Source of the DNA: Pseudomonas sp. Root562
GTDB taxonomy: Bacteria > Pseudomonadota > Gammaproteobacteria > Pseudomonadales > Pseudomonadaceae
Direction: 5' to 3'
DNA: 64,000 nucleotides
Assembly (NCBI RefSeq): GCF_001427125.1
Contig: NZ_LMGK01000006.1
Location: 471 to 64,470, forward strand
Shown: positions 55,226 through 63,244 of the stretch, piece after piece
Layout of the letters: each line of letters begins with the position of its first letter
Numbering within the stretch: position 1 is the stretch's first letter
Translations under genes and position numbers: made by a program
The notes under the pieces: generated by a model
Told to the model about the DNA's origin: nothing
What the model saw: only the letters and a program-made list of their open reading frames with translations
The model's database searches: none

Positions 55226-58200
55226 TCAATAAACATCCCGCAGGTAGCGTTTTTGCTCGCTCATCTGCCGCCAGTAATCGGCGGCGCAGTCCGCGCCAAG
55301 TCCGCCATGCTGTTGCGCAACCTGGCGCAAGGCCCGGTCGACGTCCTTGGCCATCTGGCTGGCATCGCCGCAGACGTACACCTGCGCGCCTTCCTGCAAC
55401 CAGCGCCACAGTTCGGCGCCTTGTTCGCGAATGCGGTCCTGCACGTAGATTTTTTGCGCCTGATCGCGGGAAAACGCCAGGCTCAATCGGGTCAACAAGC
55501 CATCGCGCTGCATGCCCTGCAATTCGTCGCGGTAGTAGAAATCGCTGGCGGCATGTTGCTCGCCAAAAAACAGCCAGTTATGGCCCTGATCACCTCGTGC
55601 CCGACGCTCCTGCAGAAAGGCGCGAAAGGGCGCCACGCCGGTGCCGGGGCCGATCATGATCATCGGTACATCCCCATCGACCGGCGTGCGGAAGTGCTTG
55701 GACGGCTGGACGAAAACCGGCACATCGCCGTTTTGCGCGCGGTCGGCAAGAAACGTCGAGGACACGCCTTTGCGTTTGCCATAGCGCACGGCGGCGACGG
55801 TGAGGTGCACTTCCTGCGGGTGCGCCTTGGGGCTGGACGCGATGGAATACAGGCGCGGTTGCAGGCGCTTGAAGGTGCTGAGCAGTTCGCTGGCCGAGCA
55901 ATCGACCGGAAAGGCTTGCAGCACGTCCGCCAGTTGCCGGCCCCACAGCCAGTCTTTGAGCTCAGCCTTGCGCTCGCTACCCAGCAGTTGTTTCAGTGCG
56001 GGATTGGCACTGCGTTCGGCAATCAATGCCAGCGTTTCCTGGCTGGGGCGAGCGATTTCCAGATGCTCGGTCAGGGCCTGGTGCAACGGCACCTCACCGA
56101 GCTTGTCGAGGGTGACGGTGGCGTCGGCGCTCATGCCCGTCAGTTCGAGCAATTCGTCGACCAGTTCAGGGCAGTTGCGCGGGTAGACCCCCAGTGCGTC
56201 ACCCGCCTCGTAGCTGAGGCCCGAGTCCGCCAGGTCCAGGGAAAACATGCGGGTTTCCTTGTTGTTGCTCTGGCGGTTGAGGTGAAGATTGGTCAGCAGT
56301 CGCGAGGCATGCGGTCGGGTCTTGCAGGGTGCCTCGACCGTGCTGGGCGCTACGATAATGGCCGGCTCGTCGATCACCGAAGGCGCAGGCTTGAGGACTT
56401 TGTGCAATTGAGCGAGCCAGTTGTCGGCACGCTCTTCGAACTCAGTGTCGCAATCGACCCGTTCGATCAGGCGGGTAGCGCCCAGCTCCTGCAGGCGTTG
56501 ATCGAGTTGCTTGCCGTGCTGGCAGAACTGGTCGTAGTTCGGGTCACCCAAAGCCAAAACCGCAAAACGCAGGGATTCAAGGCGCAGTTGGGCATTATTG
56601 AGGGTGTGCCAGAAACCTTCGCCATTGTCCGGTGGGTCGCCATCGCCGAAGGTGCTGCTGATCAGCGCCAGGTTGGCGGTAGTCGCCAGTTTGCTGGCTG
56701 GAAAGTCAGCCATCGGGCTCAGCTCCACGGCTATCCCGTCGTCACGCAGGCGCTTGGCAAAGCGCTCGGCCAGTGCCTCGGCATTGCCGGTTTGCGAGGC
56801 CCACAACAGGGTCAGCGCGGGTGTACGGTCTGCCGCAACCGGGGTCGCTGGCGCCGGGCTGTCGGCCAGTTCGACGCGACTGAACAACCCACCCAGCACA
56901 CCGTCAAGCCATAGCCGGGTAGTCGCAGCCAGTGGCGCGTTGGCCGGCATGACCGGTACGCCAGCGATCTGGCGGCCCGCGGTGGATTGCAGGCCACTGA
57001 CAAAACCGGCGAGGTAGGTGCGTTCGTTATCGCTGAGTGACGGGGAGGGCAGGCTGCGAATGCCCGCGAGATCGGCGAAGGTCTCGATGCTCGACATGAC
57101 GAGTTCCTCGGAGAGTGTGCAAGCGGGGAGTGGGGCGGTGGCCGGTGCAGGCGAATCGAGAAATTGATGGTTGATCAGTTCGACTCGTTGCAGGGCAACG
57201 GCACAAAACTTGAATTCCGGTTGCAGGGAGATCGGGTCGACGGCATCGCTGGTGACCGCGTTGATGGCCAGGTTGTCGCCAAACACATCGTTCCAGTGGA
57301 AAGGCGCGAAGCAATTGCCCTCGCGCACACGTTCGGTCACCACCGCCGGCAATACTGCGCGGCCGCGCAGCGAGCGCACTTCGACCGGGTCCTTGTCCTT
57401 GATGCCCAGGCGAGCGGCATCTTCAGGATGAATCTCGATGAACGGCCCAGGGTTGAGTTTGTTCAGGGTGTCGACTTTGCCGGTCTTTGTGAGGGTGTGC
57501 CACTGATGCTGCAAGCGACCGGTATTGAGCACGAAGGGAAAGGTTTCATCGGGCATCTCTGCCGGTGACAGGTGCGGGCGGGCGAAGAACTTGCCCTTGC
57601 CGTTCGCGCTCGGGAACACGATGGCGGGTCGGCTGCCGTCGGCTTCCAGCTTGAGTGCCTGGCTTACGCCGTCATTCACATAGCGGATCGGGTTGCGTAT
57701 ATCGGCGCTGGCGTCGGCACACGGCCATTGCAACGACTGTTCGCGCAGACGGGCATGACTGGCGCCACGCATGTCGTAACCGGTCTGCGGATTCCAGGCG
57801 CGTTTGATCTCTTCGAACACCTCATTGGCATCGGTGTAGCTGAAGGCCTCGGCGAAGCCCATTTCGCACGCCACCCTGGCAATGATTTGCCAGTCGGGCA
57901 GGGTTTCGCCGGGCGCCTGCACGGCTTGTTGCATCAGCGTCAGGTTGCGTTCGGAGTTGATCATCACGCCCTCCGCCTCGGCCCATAACGCACCCGGCAG
58001 AAGGATATCGGCGTAGCGATTGGTCTCGGTGTCGAGAAAGGCGTCCTGGGTGATTACCAGTTCAGCGGCCTGCAAGCCTTCGATCACTTTCTGGCGATTG
58101 GGCACGGACGCTACCGGGTTAGTGCAGATGATCCAGCAGGCCTTGATCTGCCCGGCGCTCATCTGTTCGAACATCGCCACGGTGCCGGCACCGGCTGCGC

Positions 58201-59329
58201 GCGGCAGGCTGTTGTGGGGGATGTTCCATAAATCCTCGATGAATGCGCGATCCGCCTCCACCAGCAGTGAGCGCTGGCCGGGCAGGCCTGGTCCCATGTA
58301 GCCCATCTCGCGGCCGCCCATGGCATTTGGTTGACCGGTCAGGGAAAACGGCCCGCTGCCCGGGCGGCAGATCGCGCCGGTGGCCAGGTGCAGGTTGCAC
58401 AGGGCATTGGTGTTCCAGGTACCGTGGGTGCTTTGGTTCAGGCCCATGGTCCAGCAGCTCATCCACTCGGCGGCTTCGCCGATCCATTGCGCAGCCTGAC
58501 GGATGTCCGCTTCGGGCAGGCCGGTGATTTCTGCGACGGCATCCGGCGAATAATCCTCGAGGAAACCGGGCATCGCCTCCCAGCCTTCGGTGAAGGTGGC
58601 GATGAAGGCCGGGTCGGTGTGGCCGTTTTTCACCAGCAGGTGCAGCAGGCCATTGAGCAAGGCCAGGTCGGTGCCGGGTTTGATCGGCAGATACAGATCG
58701 GCCTTGTCCGCCGTGGCGCTGCGCCGTGGATCGACCACGATCAGTCGGGCGCCGGCCTTGACCCGATCCATCATGCGCAGGAACAGGATCGGATGACAGT
58801 CGGCCATGTTGGCGCCGATCACGAAAAACAGATTCGAACGGTCAAAATCCTGATAGGAACCCGGCGGCCCGTCGGCGCCGAGCGACAGCTTGTAGCCGCT
58901 GCTGGCGCTGGCCATGCACAAGCGCGAGTTGGACTCGATATTGGCGGTGCGGACAAAACCCTTGGCCAGTTTGGTAATCAGGTACTGGGCTTCAAGCGAC
59001 ATTTGCCCCGACACGTAGAACGACAGCGCATTGGGACCGTGGTTATCCAGAATGGTGCGCAGACGGGTCGCTGTCTCAGTGATGGCCGAATCCATTGCCA
59101 TACGCACCGGATCTCGACTGCGTTCCTGGCGCAGGTAGGCATTTTCCATGCGCCCCGATTCGGCAATGGCCTTGCCGCATGTCGTGCCTTTGGTGCACAG
59201 CCGGCCGAAGTTGGCCGGATGGCTTTTGTCACCCGTGACTTTGACCACTCGGTTGTCTTCGACGTGCATGACGATGCCGCAGCCCACGCCACAATAGGGA
59301 CACACACTGCGCACGGTTTTATTTGCCAT
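55226..59329 (-). CDS. nasA: Assimilatory nitrate reductase fused to a diflavin (sulfite-reductase-type) reductase
   Basis: This 1367-residue fusion starts at MANKTVRSVC (59329). The N-terminal molybdopterin domain of assimilatory nitrate reductase has a 4Fe-4S site at Cys10, Cys13, Cys17 and Cys45. It continues to about residue 730, and a short linker follows. A flavodoxin domain begins near LLWASQTGNAEALAERFA (about 840). A CysJ-like FAD/NAD(P)H reductase completes the chain (LYSIASSPK, MIMIGPGTGVAPFRAFLQER, YVCGDASQMAKDV). One polypeptide thus carries both the nitrate-reducing and the electron-supplying modules. The nitrite reductase genes are not in the window. Upstream are a sigma-54 promoter, an NtrC-like site and a leader hairpin. 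Confidence 0.93.
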   Translation of the reverse strand: MANKTVRSVCPYCGVGCGIVMHVEDNRVVKVTGDKSHPANFGRLCTKGTTCGKAIAESGRMENAYLRQERSRDPVRMAMDSAITETATRLRTILDNHGPNALSFYVSGQMSLEAQYLITKLAKGFVRTANIESNSRLCMASASSGYKLSLGADGPPGSYQDFDRSNLFFVIGANMADCHPILFLRMMDRVKAGARLIVVDPRRSATADKADLYLPIKPGTDLALLNGLLHLLVKNGHTDPAFIATFTEGWEAMPGFLEDYSPDAVAEITGLPEADIRQAAQWIGEAAEWMSCWTMGLNQSTHGTWNTNALCNLHLATGAICRPGSGPFSLTGQPNAMGGREMGYMGPGLPGQRSLLVEADRAFIEDLWNIPHNSLPRAAGAGTVAMFEQMSAGQIKACWIICTNPVASVPNRQKVIEGLQAAELVITQDAFLDTETNRYADILLPGALWAEAEGVMINSERNLTLMQQAVQAPGETLPDWQIIARVACEMGFAEAFSYTDANEVFEEIKRAWNPQTGYDMRGASHARLREQSLQWPCADASADIRNPIRYVNDGVSQALKLEADGSRPAIVFPSANGKGKFFARPHLSPAEMPDETFPFVLNTGRLQHQWHTLTKTGKVDTLNKLNPGPFIEIHPEDAARLGIKDKDPVEVRSLRGRAVLPAVVTERVREGNCFAPFHWNDVFGDNLAINAVTSDAVDPISLQPEFKFCAVALQRVELINHQFLDSPAPATAPLPACTLSEELVMSSIETFADLAGIRSLPSPSLSDNERTYLAGFVSGLQSTAGRQIAGVPVMPANAPLAATTRLWLDGVLGGLFSRVELADSPAPATPVAADRTPALTLLWASQTGNAEALAERFAKRLRDDGIAVELSPMADFPASKLATTANLALISSTFGDGDPPDNGEGFWHTLNNAQLRLESLRFAVLALGDPNYDQFCQHGKQLDQRLQELGATRLIERVDCDTEFEERADNWLAQLHKVLKPAPSVIDEPAIIVAPSTVEAPCKTRPHASRLLTNLHLNRQSNNKETRMFSLDLADSGLSYEAGDALGVYPRNCPELVDELLELTGMSADATVTLDKLGEVPLHQALTEHLEIARPSQETLALIAERSANPALKQLLGSERKAELKDWLWGRQLADVLQAFPVDCSASELLSTFKRLQPRLYSIASSPKAHPQEVHLTVAAVRYGKRKGVSSTFLADRAQNGDVPVFVQPSKHFRTPVDGDVPMIMIGPGTGVAPFRAFLQERRARGDQGHNWLFFGEQHAASDFYYRDELQGMQRDGLLTRLSLAFSRDQAQKIYVQDRIREQGAELWRWLQEGAQVYVCGDASQMAKDVDRALRQVAQQHGGLGADCAADYWRQMSEQKRYLRDVY

Positions 59330-59376
59330 CCTCGCCCCTCGAATCTCTACCGGCACCTGAGCGGTGCGCAAACGCA

Positions 59377-59426
59377 AAAGGCGCCATGCGGCCCTCCGTA
59401 AAAAACGGGGGCTACACGGCGCCTTT
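59377..59426 (-). promoter_or_regulatory. Leader hairpin of the nitrate reductase gene (candidate attenuator)
   Basis: AAAGGCGCC at 59377-59385 pairs exactly with GGCGCCTTT at 59418-59426, enclosing a second GC-rich stem. On the minus strand it ends in TTTT. It lies 47 nt before the ATG and inside the predicted transcript. A transcription attenuator released by the antiterminator NasT is known for nas leaders. I do not see clear ANTAR-type double hexaloops here, so that assignment is open. Confidence 0.55.
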
Positions 59427-59468
59427 GTCGTATAGGTGCAATCAGCGTTGACTGCGTTTGAGGTACTT

Positions 59469-59484
59469 AGCAAACAGCGCGCCA
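59469..59484 (-). promoter_or_regulatory. Sigma-54 promoter for nasA
   Basis: Read on the minus strand, TGGCGC-N5-TTGCT keeps the exact GG-N10-GC spacing of -24/-12 elements. A start near 59458 would give a leader of about 130 nt that includes the hairpin. Confidence 0.65.
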
Positions 59485-59569
59485 GAATGTCCGGGGCCGC
59501 GCCGAATCAGGGGTTCAAGGCAGGAAAGGGTAAATCGGCATGGGTGCTGCGTGCACTTTTATATGGCGA

Positions 59570-59585
59570 TGCACTTAATGGTGCA
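59570..59585. promoter_or_regulatory. NtrC-like enhancer site upstream of nasA
   Basis: TGCACT-N4-GGTGCA is nearly the NtrC consensus TGCACC-N5-GGTGCA, one base shorter in the spacer. It sits about 110-130 bp upstream of the predicted start, the usual enhancer distance. A weaker half site begins at 59552. Confidence 0.5.
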
Positions 59586-59612
59586 CCAGCCCAAGGCGGG
59601 CCTTCGCAGTCC

Positions 59613-60095
59613 TTACCGGAATGACAGGCGCAAACGGTCAATGATTTGCTCGACGCTCGGGCCCGGGATGTTTGGCGGTTCCGGGCTCTCGCCAAATTCG
59701 CGCCAGATGAACAGCGTCAGCTCGGCGCCATCGGTCAGTGTATGAGCGTGGGCACCCGCACCGAAGTTCTTCAGTAATCTGTAGCGATCATCCTGCCAGA
59801 ACAATTCTTCGACCCAGTGATAGACAGGGATGCAGTGGAAATGAATGGGGAATGCCGGGTCATGGCCAAAGCGGCTGATATAGAGCCATTTGGGTTGCAG
59901 TTGCGTCTGCAGGATCTTCTGCACTTTGCCGAGCAGGCTGCCGAGTTCAATCAACGCGGCTTCGGGAAGTTCAGCCAGTGAACTGGTGTTGTATCGCGTC
60001 CCCAGCACCAGATAGCCAGGGAGCTTTGACGACATGTGATGGTTGAGTATCCAGTGTGCCGTTTCATGGATGATGAATTGTGGAGCTATGTCCAT
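59613..60095 (-). CDS. HIT-like protein with a degenerate histidine triad
   Basis: This 160-residue protein resembles the HIT superfamily: WILNHHMSSKLPGYLVLGTR at the N-terminus and PIHFHCIPVYHWVEELFW in the middle. The triad HxHxH is incomplete: the first two histidines are there, but the third position is Pro or Val. It therefore may have lost hydrolase or transferase activity, or use a different set of residues. It is transcribed in the same direction as nasA, but the nasA promoter lies between them. Confidence 0.7.
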   Translation of the reverse strand: MDIAPQFIIHETAHWILNHHMSSKLPGYLVLGTRYNTSSLAELPEAALIELGSLLGKVQKILQTQLQPKWLYISRFGHDPAFPIHFHCIPVYHWVEELFWQDDRYRLLKNFGAGAHAHTLTDGAELTLFIWREFGESPEPPNIPGPSVEQIIDRLRLSFR

Positions 60096-60488
60096 GGATG
60101 AGTGTCCGTTGTCGAAGCAGGCAGTAAAGGCATGGTCGTAGAGCGCATTGAACTGCAGCGCAAGGCGTGACTATGCAATCCCTTGGCCGTTGTCGTATAC
60201 CTCCACTTCAGCAAGACTCTGCGTCACATGAACTCGCATCCGCTACTTCAGATTTTAGTTCCGGCTGTACAAAGTGCGACACGTTTTTCTGGAAAAAAAA
60301 CGCCTCATTGTCATGCCGGGGATGGTGCAGGTTTCGGGCGGCAGGAATTTATGGATAAAACCGGGTGCTGACCACCAGACAACGGTGTGTTGATTTAACA
60401 CCAAGGTATAAAGATCGGCCTGACGTGCCGATATACAATGACACTCGCCGAGGTGCCCGCACTTGAGCCTCACTAACAGGGAAGAATC
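60096..60488. other. Intergenic region with a FliA-type promoter
   Basis: About 390 bp. The only feature I can support is the sigma-28-like promoter at 60409-60434, serving the gene at 60489. Confidence 0.5.
60409..60434 (+). promoter_or_regulatory. Sigma-28 (FliA)-type promoter
   Basis: TAAAG at 60409 and GCCGATAT at 60427 are separated so that 14 bp lie between TAAA and GCCG. This is very close to the flagellar sigma consensus (TAAA-N15-GCCGATAA). It would start transcription near 60442, leaving a leader of about 47 nt with AGGGAAG before the ATG at 60489. Confidence 0.55.
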
Positions 60489-61349
60489 ATGAACGTCACT
60501 GCGTCCTCGTCCTCGTCCAGCGCCTTGATCGCTGCCTATACCTCTGCCGCCAACACCAGCACGACGAGTGCCCGGGGCAAAGTGGCGGACAGCAGCGCAG
60601 CGCCGGATCAAACGCAGAATGATGACGCGGTGAGCTTTTCCAGCGCGGCCACTGATTACAGCGATGCGATTGCCAGCAACGCGCGGTACTTTCCGGTGCG
60701 CGCGGGGATGAACGCCGATGCGTTGATTCTTGGTGTGGCCCAGCCCGGTGCGATTTCCAGCTCCAGGGACAAAACCTTCGCCGACGTCGCCCTCGATGCC
60801 CGCAAGCGCATGGATGAAAAATATGCGCAGATGTCGGGCAGCGGCAAGCCCTATGACAACAGCATGGCCGACCGTAATGCGCTGATGGGCGACCTTGACC
60901 GGCGCTCGTTGTATGCGGTCGCCACCAACGAAGGCGGGAAGTTCACCAAGCAGGAGCAAACCGCAGCGCAGGACGTGATGCGCCAGCAGGCCCAGCTCGC
61001 CACTGGCTACTACGTCGGGCCGGAAGATCAGAAGAAGAACTGGCGGGATCCTTTCGCCAATGACCCGGTCGGACGAGCCAAGGCTGCCTTGAGTTTCATG
61101 GACAACATGAGCCCCGAAGAAAAGGCCACGCCGCAATGGCTGTCCCAGCGCAACACGCTGCAAACCGCGCTGGATCAAGCGACGGCGGCCGATCCCGTGG
61201 AGCTGGCGAAGAAAAAACAACTGTATTTCCCGATTCTCGCCGAAATTCTGCAGAACGGCACCAGCTGGTTCGACAAGAAAGACTCGGATGAAAAGAACGC
61301 CAGTGACGCGCTGGCCAAGCTCAAAGCGATTGTTCAGTCCACTCGGTGA
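60489..61349 (+). CDS. Unknown 286-residue protein, possibly in the flagellar regulon
   Basis: It starts MNVTASSSSSSALIAAYTSA, a Ser/Thr/Ala-rich disordered N-terminus of about 50 residues without a classical signal peptide. A helical, charged body follows (KTFADVALDARKRMDEKYAQ, FTKQEQTAAQDVMRQQAQLA, SFMDNMSPEEKATPQWLSQR). Such N-termini are common in proteins exported by flagellar or type III systems. No domain is recognised. A FliA-like promoter lies 55-80 bp upstream. An effector or flagellum-associated role is a hypothesis only. Confidence 0.85.
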   Translation: MNVTASSSSSSALIAAYTSAANTSTTSARGKVADSSAAPDQTQNDDAVSFSSAATDYSDAIASNARYFPVRAGMNADALILGVAQPGAISSSRDKTFADVALDARKRMDEKYAQMSGSGKPYDNSMADRNALMGDLDRRSLYAVATNEGGKFTKQEQTAAQDVMRQQAQLATGYYVGPEDQKKNWRDPFANDPVGRAKAALSFMDNMSPEEKATPQWLSQRNTLQTALDQATAADPVELAKKKQLYFPILAEILQNGTSWFDKKDSDEKNASDALAKLKAIVQSTR

Positions 61350-61494
61350 AAAATCAGTCCGGTATTCGCGAGTTAGCCTTTTCGACCGACTGATTTGTCC
61401 TTTAGGCGATATGTACTGGCTTATTAGCGTTAGTCGGTAATTCTCCGCAGGGGTAGAGTCGAGATCACGTTCCTGGCCAACCCGGATGATCCCG

Positions 61495-62493
61495 ATGACC
61501 CGCCCGCGCTTTTTACCCGACAACTTCACTCTGACCCTGGTCGGTGTGGTCATTCTCGCCAGTTTGCTACCGGCCAGCGGTCAGGTCGCGGTCGGCTTCG
61601 GCTGGTTGACCAACATTGCCATTGCCCTGCTGTTTTTCCTGCACGGCGCCAAGCTGTCGCGGGAATCGATCATCGCCGGCGCCGGTCACTGGCGCCTGCA
61701 TTTGCTGGTGTTCGGCCTGACGTTTGTGCTGTTCCCGTTGCTCGGCCTGGCACTCAAGCCATTCCTCTCGCCGTTGATCGGCGACAACCTGTACATGGGC
61801 ATGCTTTACCTCTGTGCGCTGCCTGCCACGGTGCAGTCGGCGATTGCCTTTACCTCGTTGGCCCGCGGCAATATCCCTGCGGCGATTTGCAGCGCGGCGG
61901 CGTCGAGTCTGTTCGGGATCTTCCTCACACCGTTGCTGGTGACGTTGCTGATGGACGTGCACGGCGATGGCGGTTCGACAGTCGATGCCATCCTGAAGAT
62001 CAGCGTGCAACTGTTGCTGCCGTTCGTTGCCGGGCAAATCGCCCGCCGCTGGATCGGCGCCTGGGTGGCACGCAACAAGGGTTGGCTGAAATTTATCGAC
62101 CAAGGTTCGATCTTGCTGGTGGTCTATGGCGCGTTCAGCGAAGCGGTGATCGAAGGCATCTGGCACCAGATCCCGTTGCGTGATCTGGCCGGACTGGTGG
62201 TTGCCTGCTGTGTGTTGCTGGGGCTGGTGCTGGTGGCTTCTACCGTGCTGGGCAAAGTCTGCGGCTTCAGTCAGGAAGACCGCATCACCGTCCTCTTCTG
62301 CGGCTCGAAGAAAAGCCTGGCCACCGGTGTGCCGATGGCGCAGGTGCTGTTCGCCGGCAGCACCATCGGTGTGCTGATCCTGCCATTGATGTTGTTCCAT
62401 CAGATTCAATTGATGGTCTGCGCGGTCCTCGCGCAGCGTTTCGCCAATCGCCCGGAATCGGTGCCCGAGTTGATGGGGCAGGTGGATCCTTGA
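61495..62493 (+). CDS. Bile acid:sodium symporter-like membrane protein
   Basis: This membrane protein of about 332 residues has nine to ten hydrophobic segments and belongs to the SBF-like branch of the bile/arsenite/riboflavin transporter superfamily. The motifs LFFLHGAKLSRESIIAGAGH near residue 45 and YLCALPATVQSAIAFTSLAR near 105 fit that branch. FCGSKKSLATGVPMAQVLFA lies near the C-terminus. The substrate is unknown. The ATG at 61495 has GGATGA before it; another ATG three codons earlier is possible. Confidence 0.88.
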   Translation: MTRPRFLPDNFTLTLVGVVILASLLPASGQVAVGFGWLTNIAIALLFFLHGAKLSRESIIAGAGHWRLHLLVFGLTFVLFPLLGLALKPFLSPLIGDNLYMGMLYLCALPATVQSAIAFTSLARGNIPAAICSAAASSLFGIFLTPLLVTLLMDVHGDGGSTVDAILKISVQLLLPFVAGQIARRWIGAWVARNKGWLKFIDQGSILLVVYGAFSEAVIEGIWHQIPLRDLAGLVVACCVLLGLVLVASTVLGKVCGFSQEDRITVLFCGSKKSLATGVPMAQVLFAGSTIGVLILPLMLFHQIQLMVCAVLAQRFANRPESVPELMGQVDP

Positions 62494-62593
62494 TCGCATC
62501 CGGCTAACTCACTTGCGGTAAACTGCCTGCGCAAAAGGCGCCGCTGCGTTGAATCGCGGCGGTGCCCCTTTACCTCGCAAGCAAGAGAGTCCC

Positions 62594-62974
62594 ATGGCCA
62601 ACCAAGACATCACTTTCACCCCCGATCCCGACGCAGACTCCATTTCCTCCGACGTTGCCGGTTTCGGCGGCATGCTGGTCTCCACGCAGATTCCCACCCG
62701 CGCCGACGGGAGCCTGGAGCTGGGCGACATTACCCTGCAAAGCGAATGCACCCTGCAAGCGCTCAAGGTTGCGCTGGAGCGTGCCGGCAGTTCCATGGAC
62801 CGCGTGTTGCACCTGACCATTTACCTCACCGACATGGCCGACCGCGCCGCGTTCAACGAGGTGTACAAGCGCTTCTTCGCCAAGCCATGGCCGGTGCGCG
62901 CCGCCGTAGGCGTTGCTTCACTGGCAGTCGAAGGCATGCGTGTGGAAGTCACGGCAATGGCGGCCAAGGCCTGA
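62594..62974 (+). CDS. RidA-family protein
   Basis: This 126-residue protein belongs to the RidA/YjgF/UK114 family, trimeric enzymes that hydrolyse reactive enamine/imine intermediates. The family region includes GGMLVSTQIPTRADGSLELG, VLHLTIYLTDMADRAAFNEV and WPVRAAVGVASLAVEGMRVE, where the Arg in PVRAAV matches the catalytic arginine. The start MANQDITFTP at 62594 has a purine-rich site upstream. There is no operon partner of evident relation. Confidence 0.9.
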   Translation: MANQDITFTPDPDADSISSDVAGFGGMLVSTQIPTRADGSLELGDITLQSECTLQALKVALERAGSSMDRVLHLTIYLTDMADRAAFNEVYKRFFAKPWPVRAAVGVASLAVEGMRVEVTAMAAKA

Positions 62975-63016
62975 TCCCGGCAGCACACACACAAACCTGG
63001 TCGAACAATTTGCATC

Positions 63017-63110
63017 CTGTGGCGAGGGAGCTTGCTCCCGCTGGACTGCGCAGCAGTCCTTGTTTCAGAGGCGCTTCACGCCCCAGCGGGAGCAAGCTCC
63101 CTCGCCACAG
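63017..63110. repeat. Paired REP element (BIME-like)
   Basis: Two perfect 28-nt arms, 63017-63044 and 63083-63110, are in inverted orientation with a 38-nt spacer. The arm core is GCGAGGGAGCTTGCTCCCGC, a very common Pseudomonas REP. It lies in the intergenic space after ridA and can fold to a long stem. Confidence 0.93.
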
Positions 63111-63244
63111 CTACAGCGCTTCCACAGGGTTTGAGGCATTCCAGGCCTGCCCGAGGCAGCCACCGGGCAGCCTACGGGTGCCGGTCAGGCGTTTCACCGG
63201 TACAATGCGCGCCTCGACCGTGACAGCCTGACTAAAAAAATATT

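Noticed and set aside
55157..56914. 585-codon open frame on the plus strand
   Set aside because: Antisense to the reductase part of the nitrate reductase fusion; no recognisable domain.
60255..61553. 432-codon open frame on the minus strand
   Set aside because: Antisense to the unknown gene at 60489, whose sense frame has a ribosome site, a promoter and a plausible protein.
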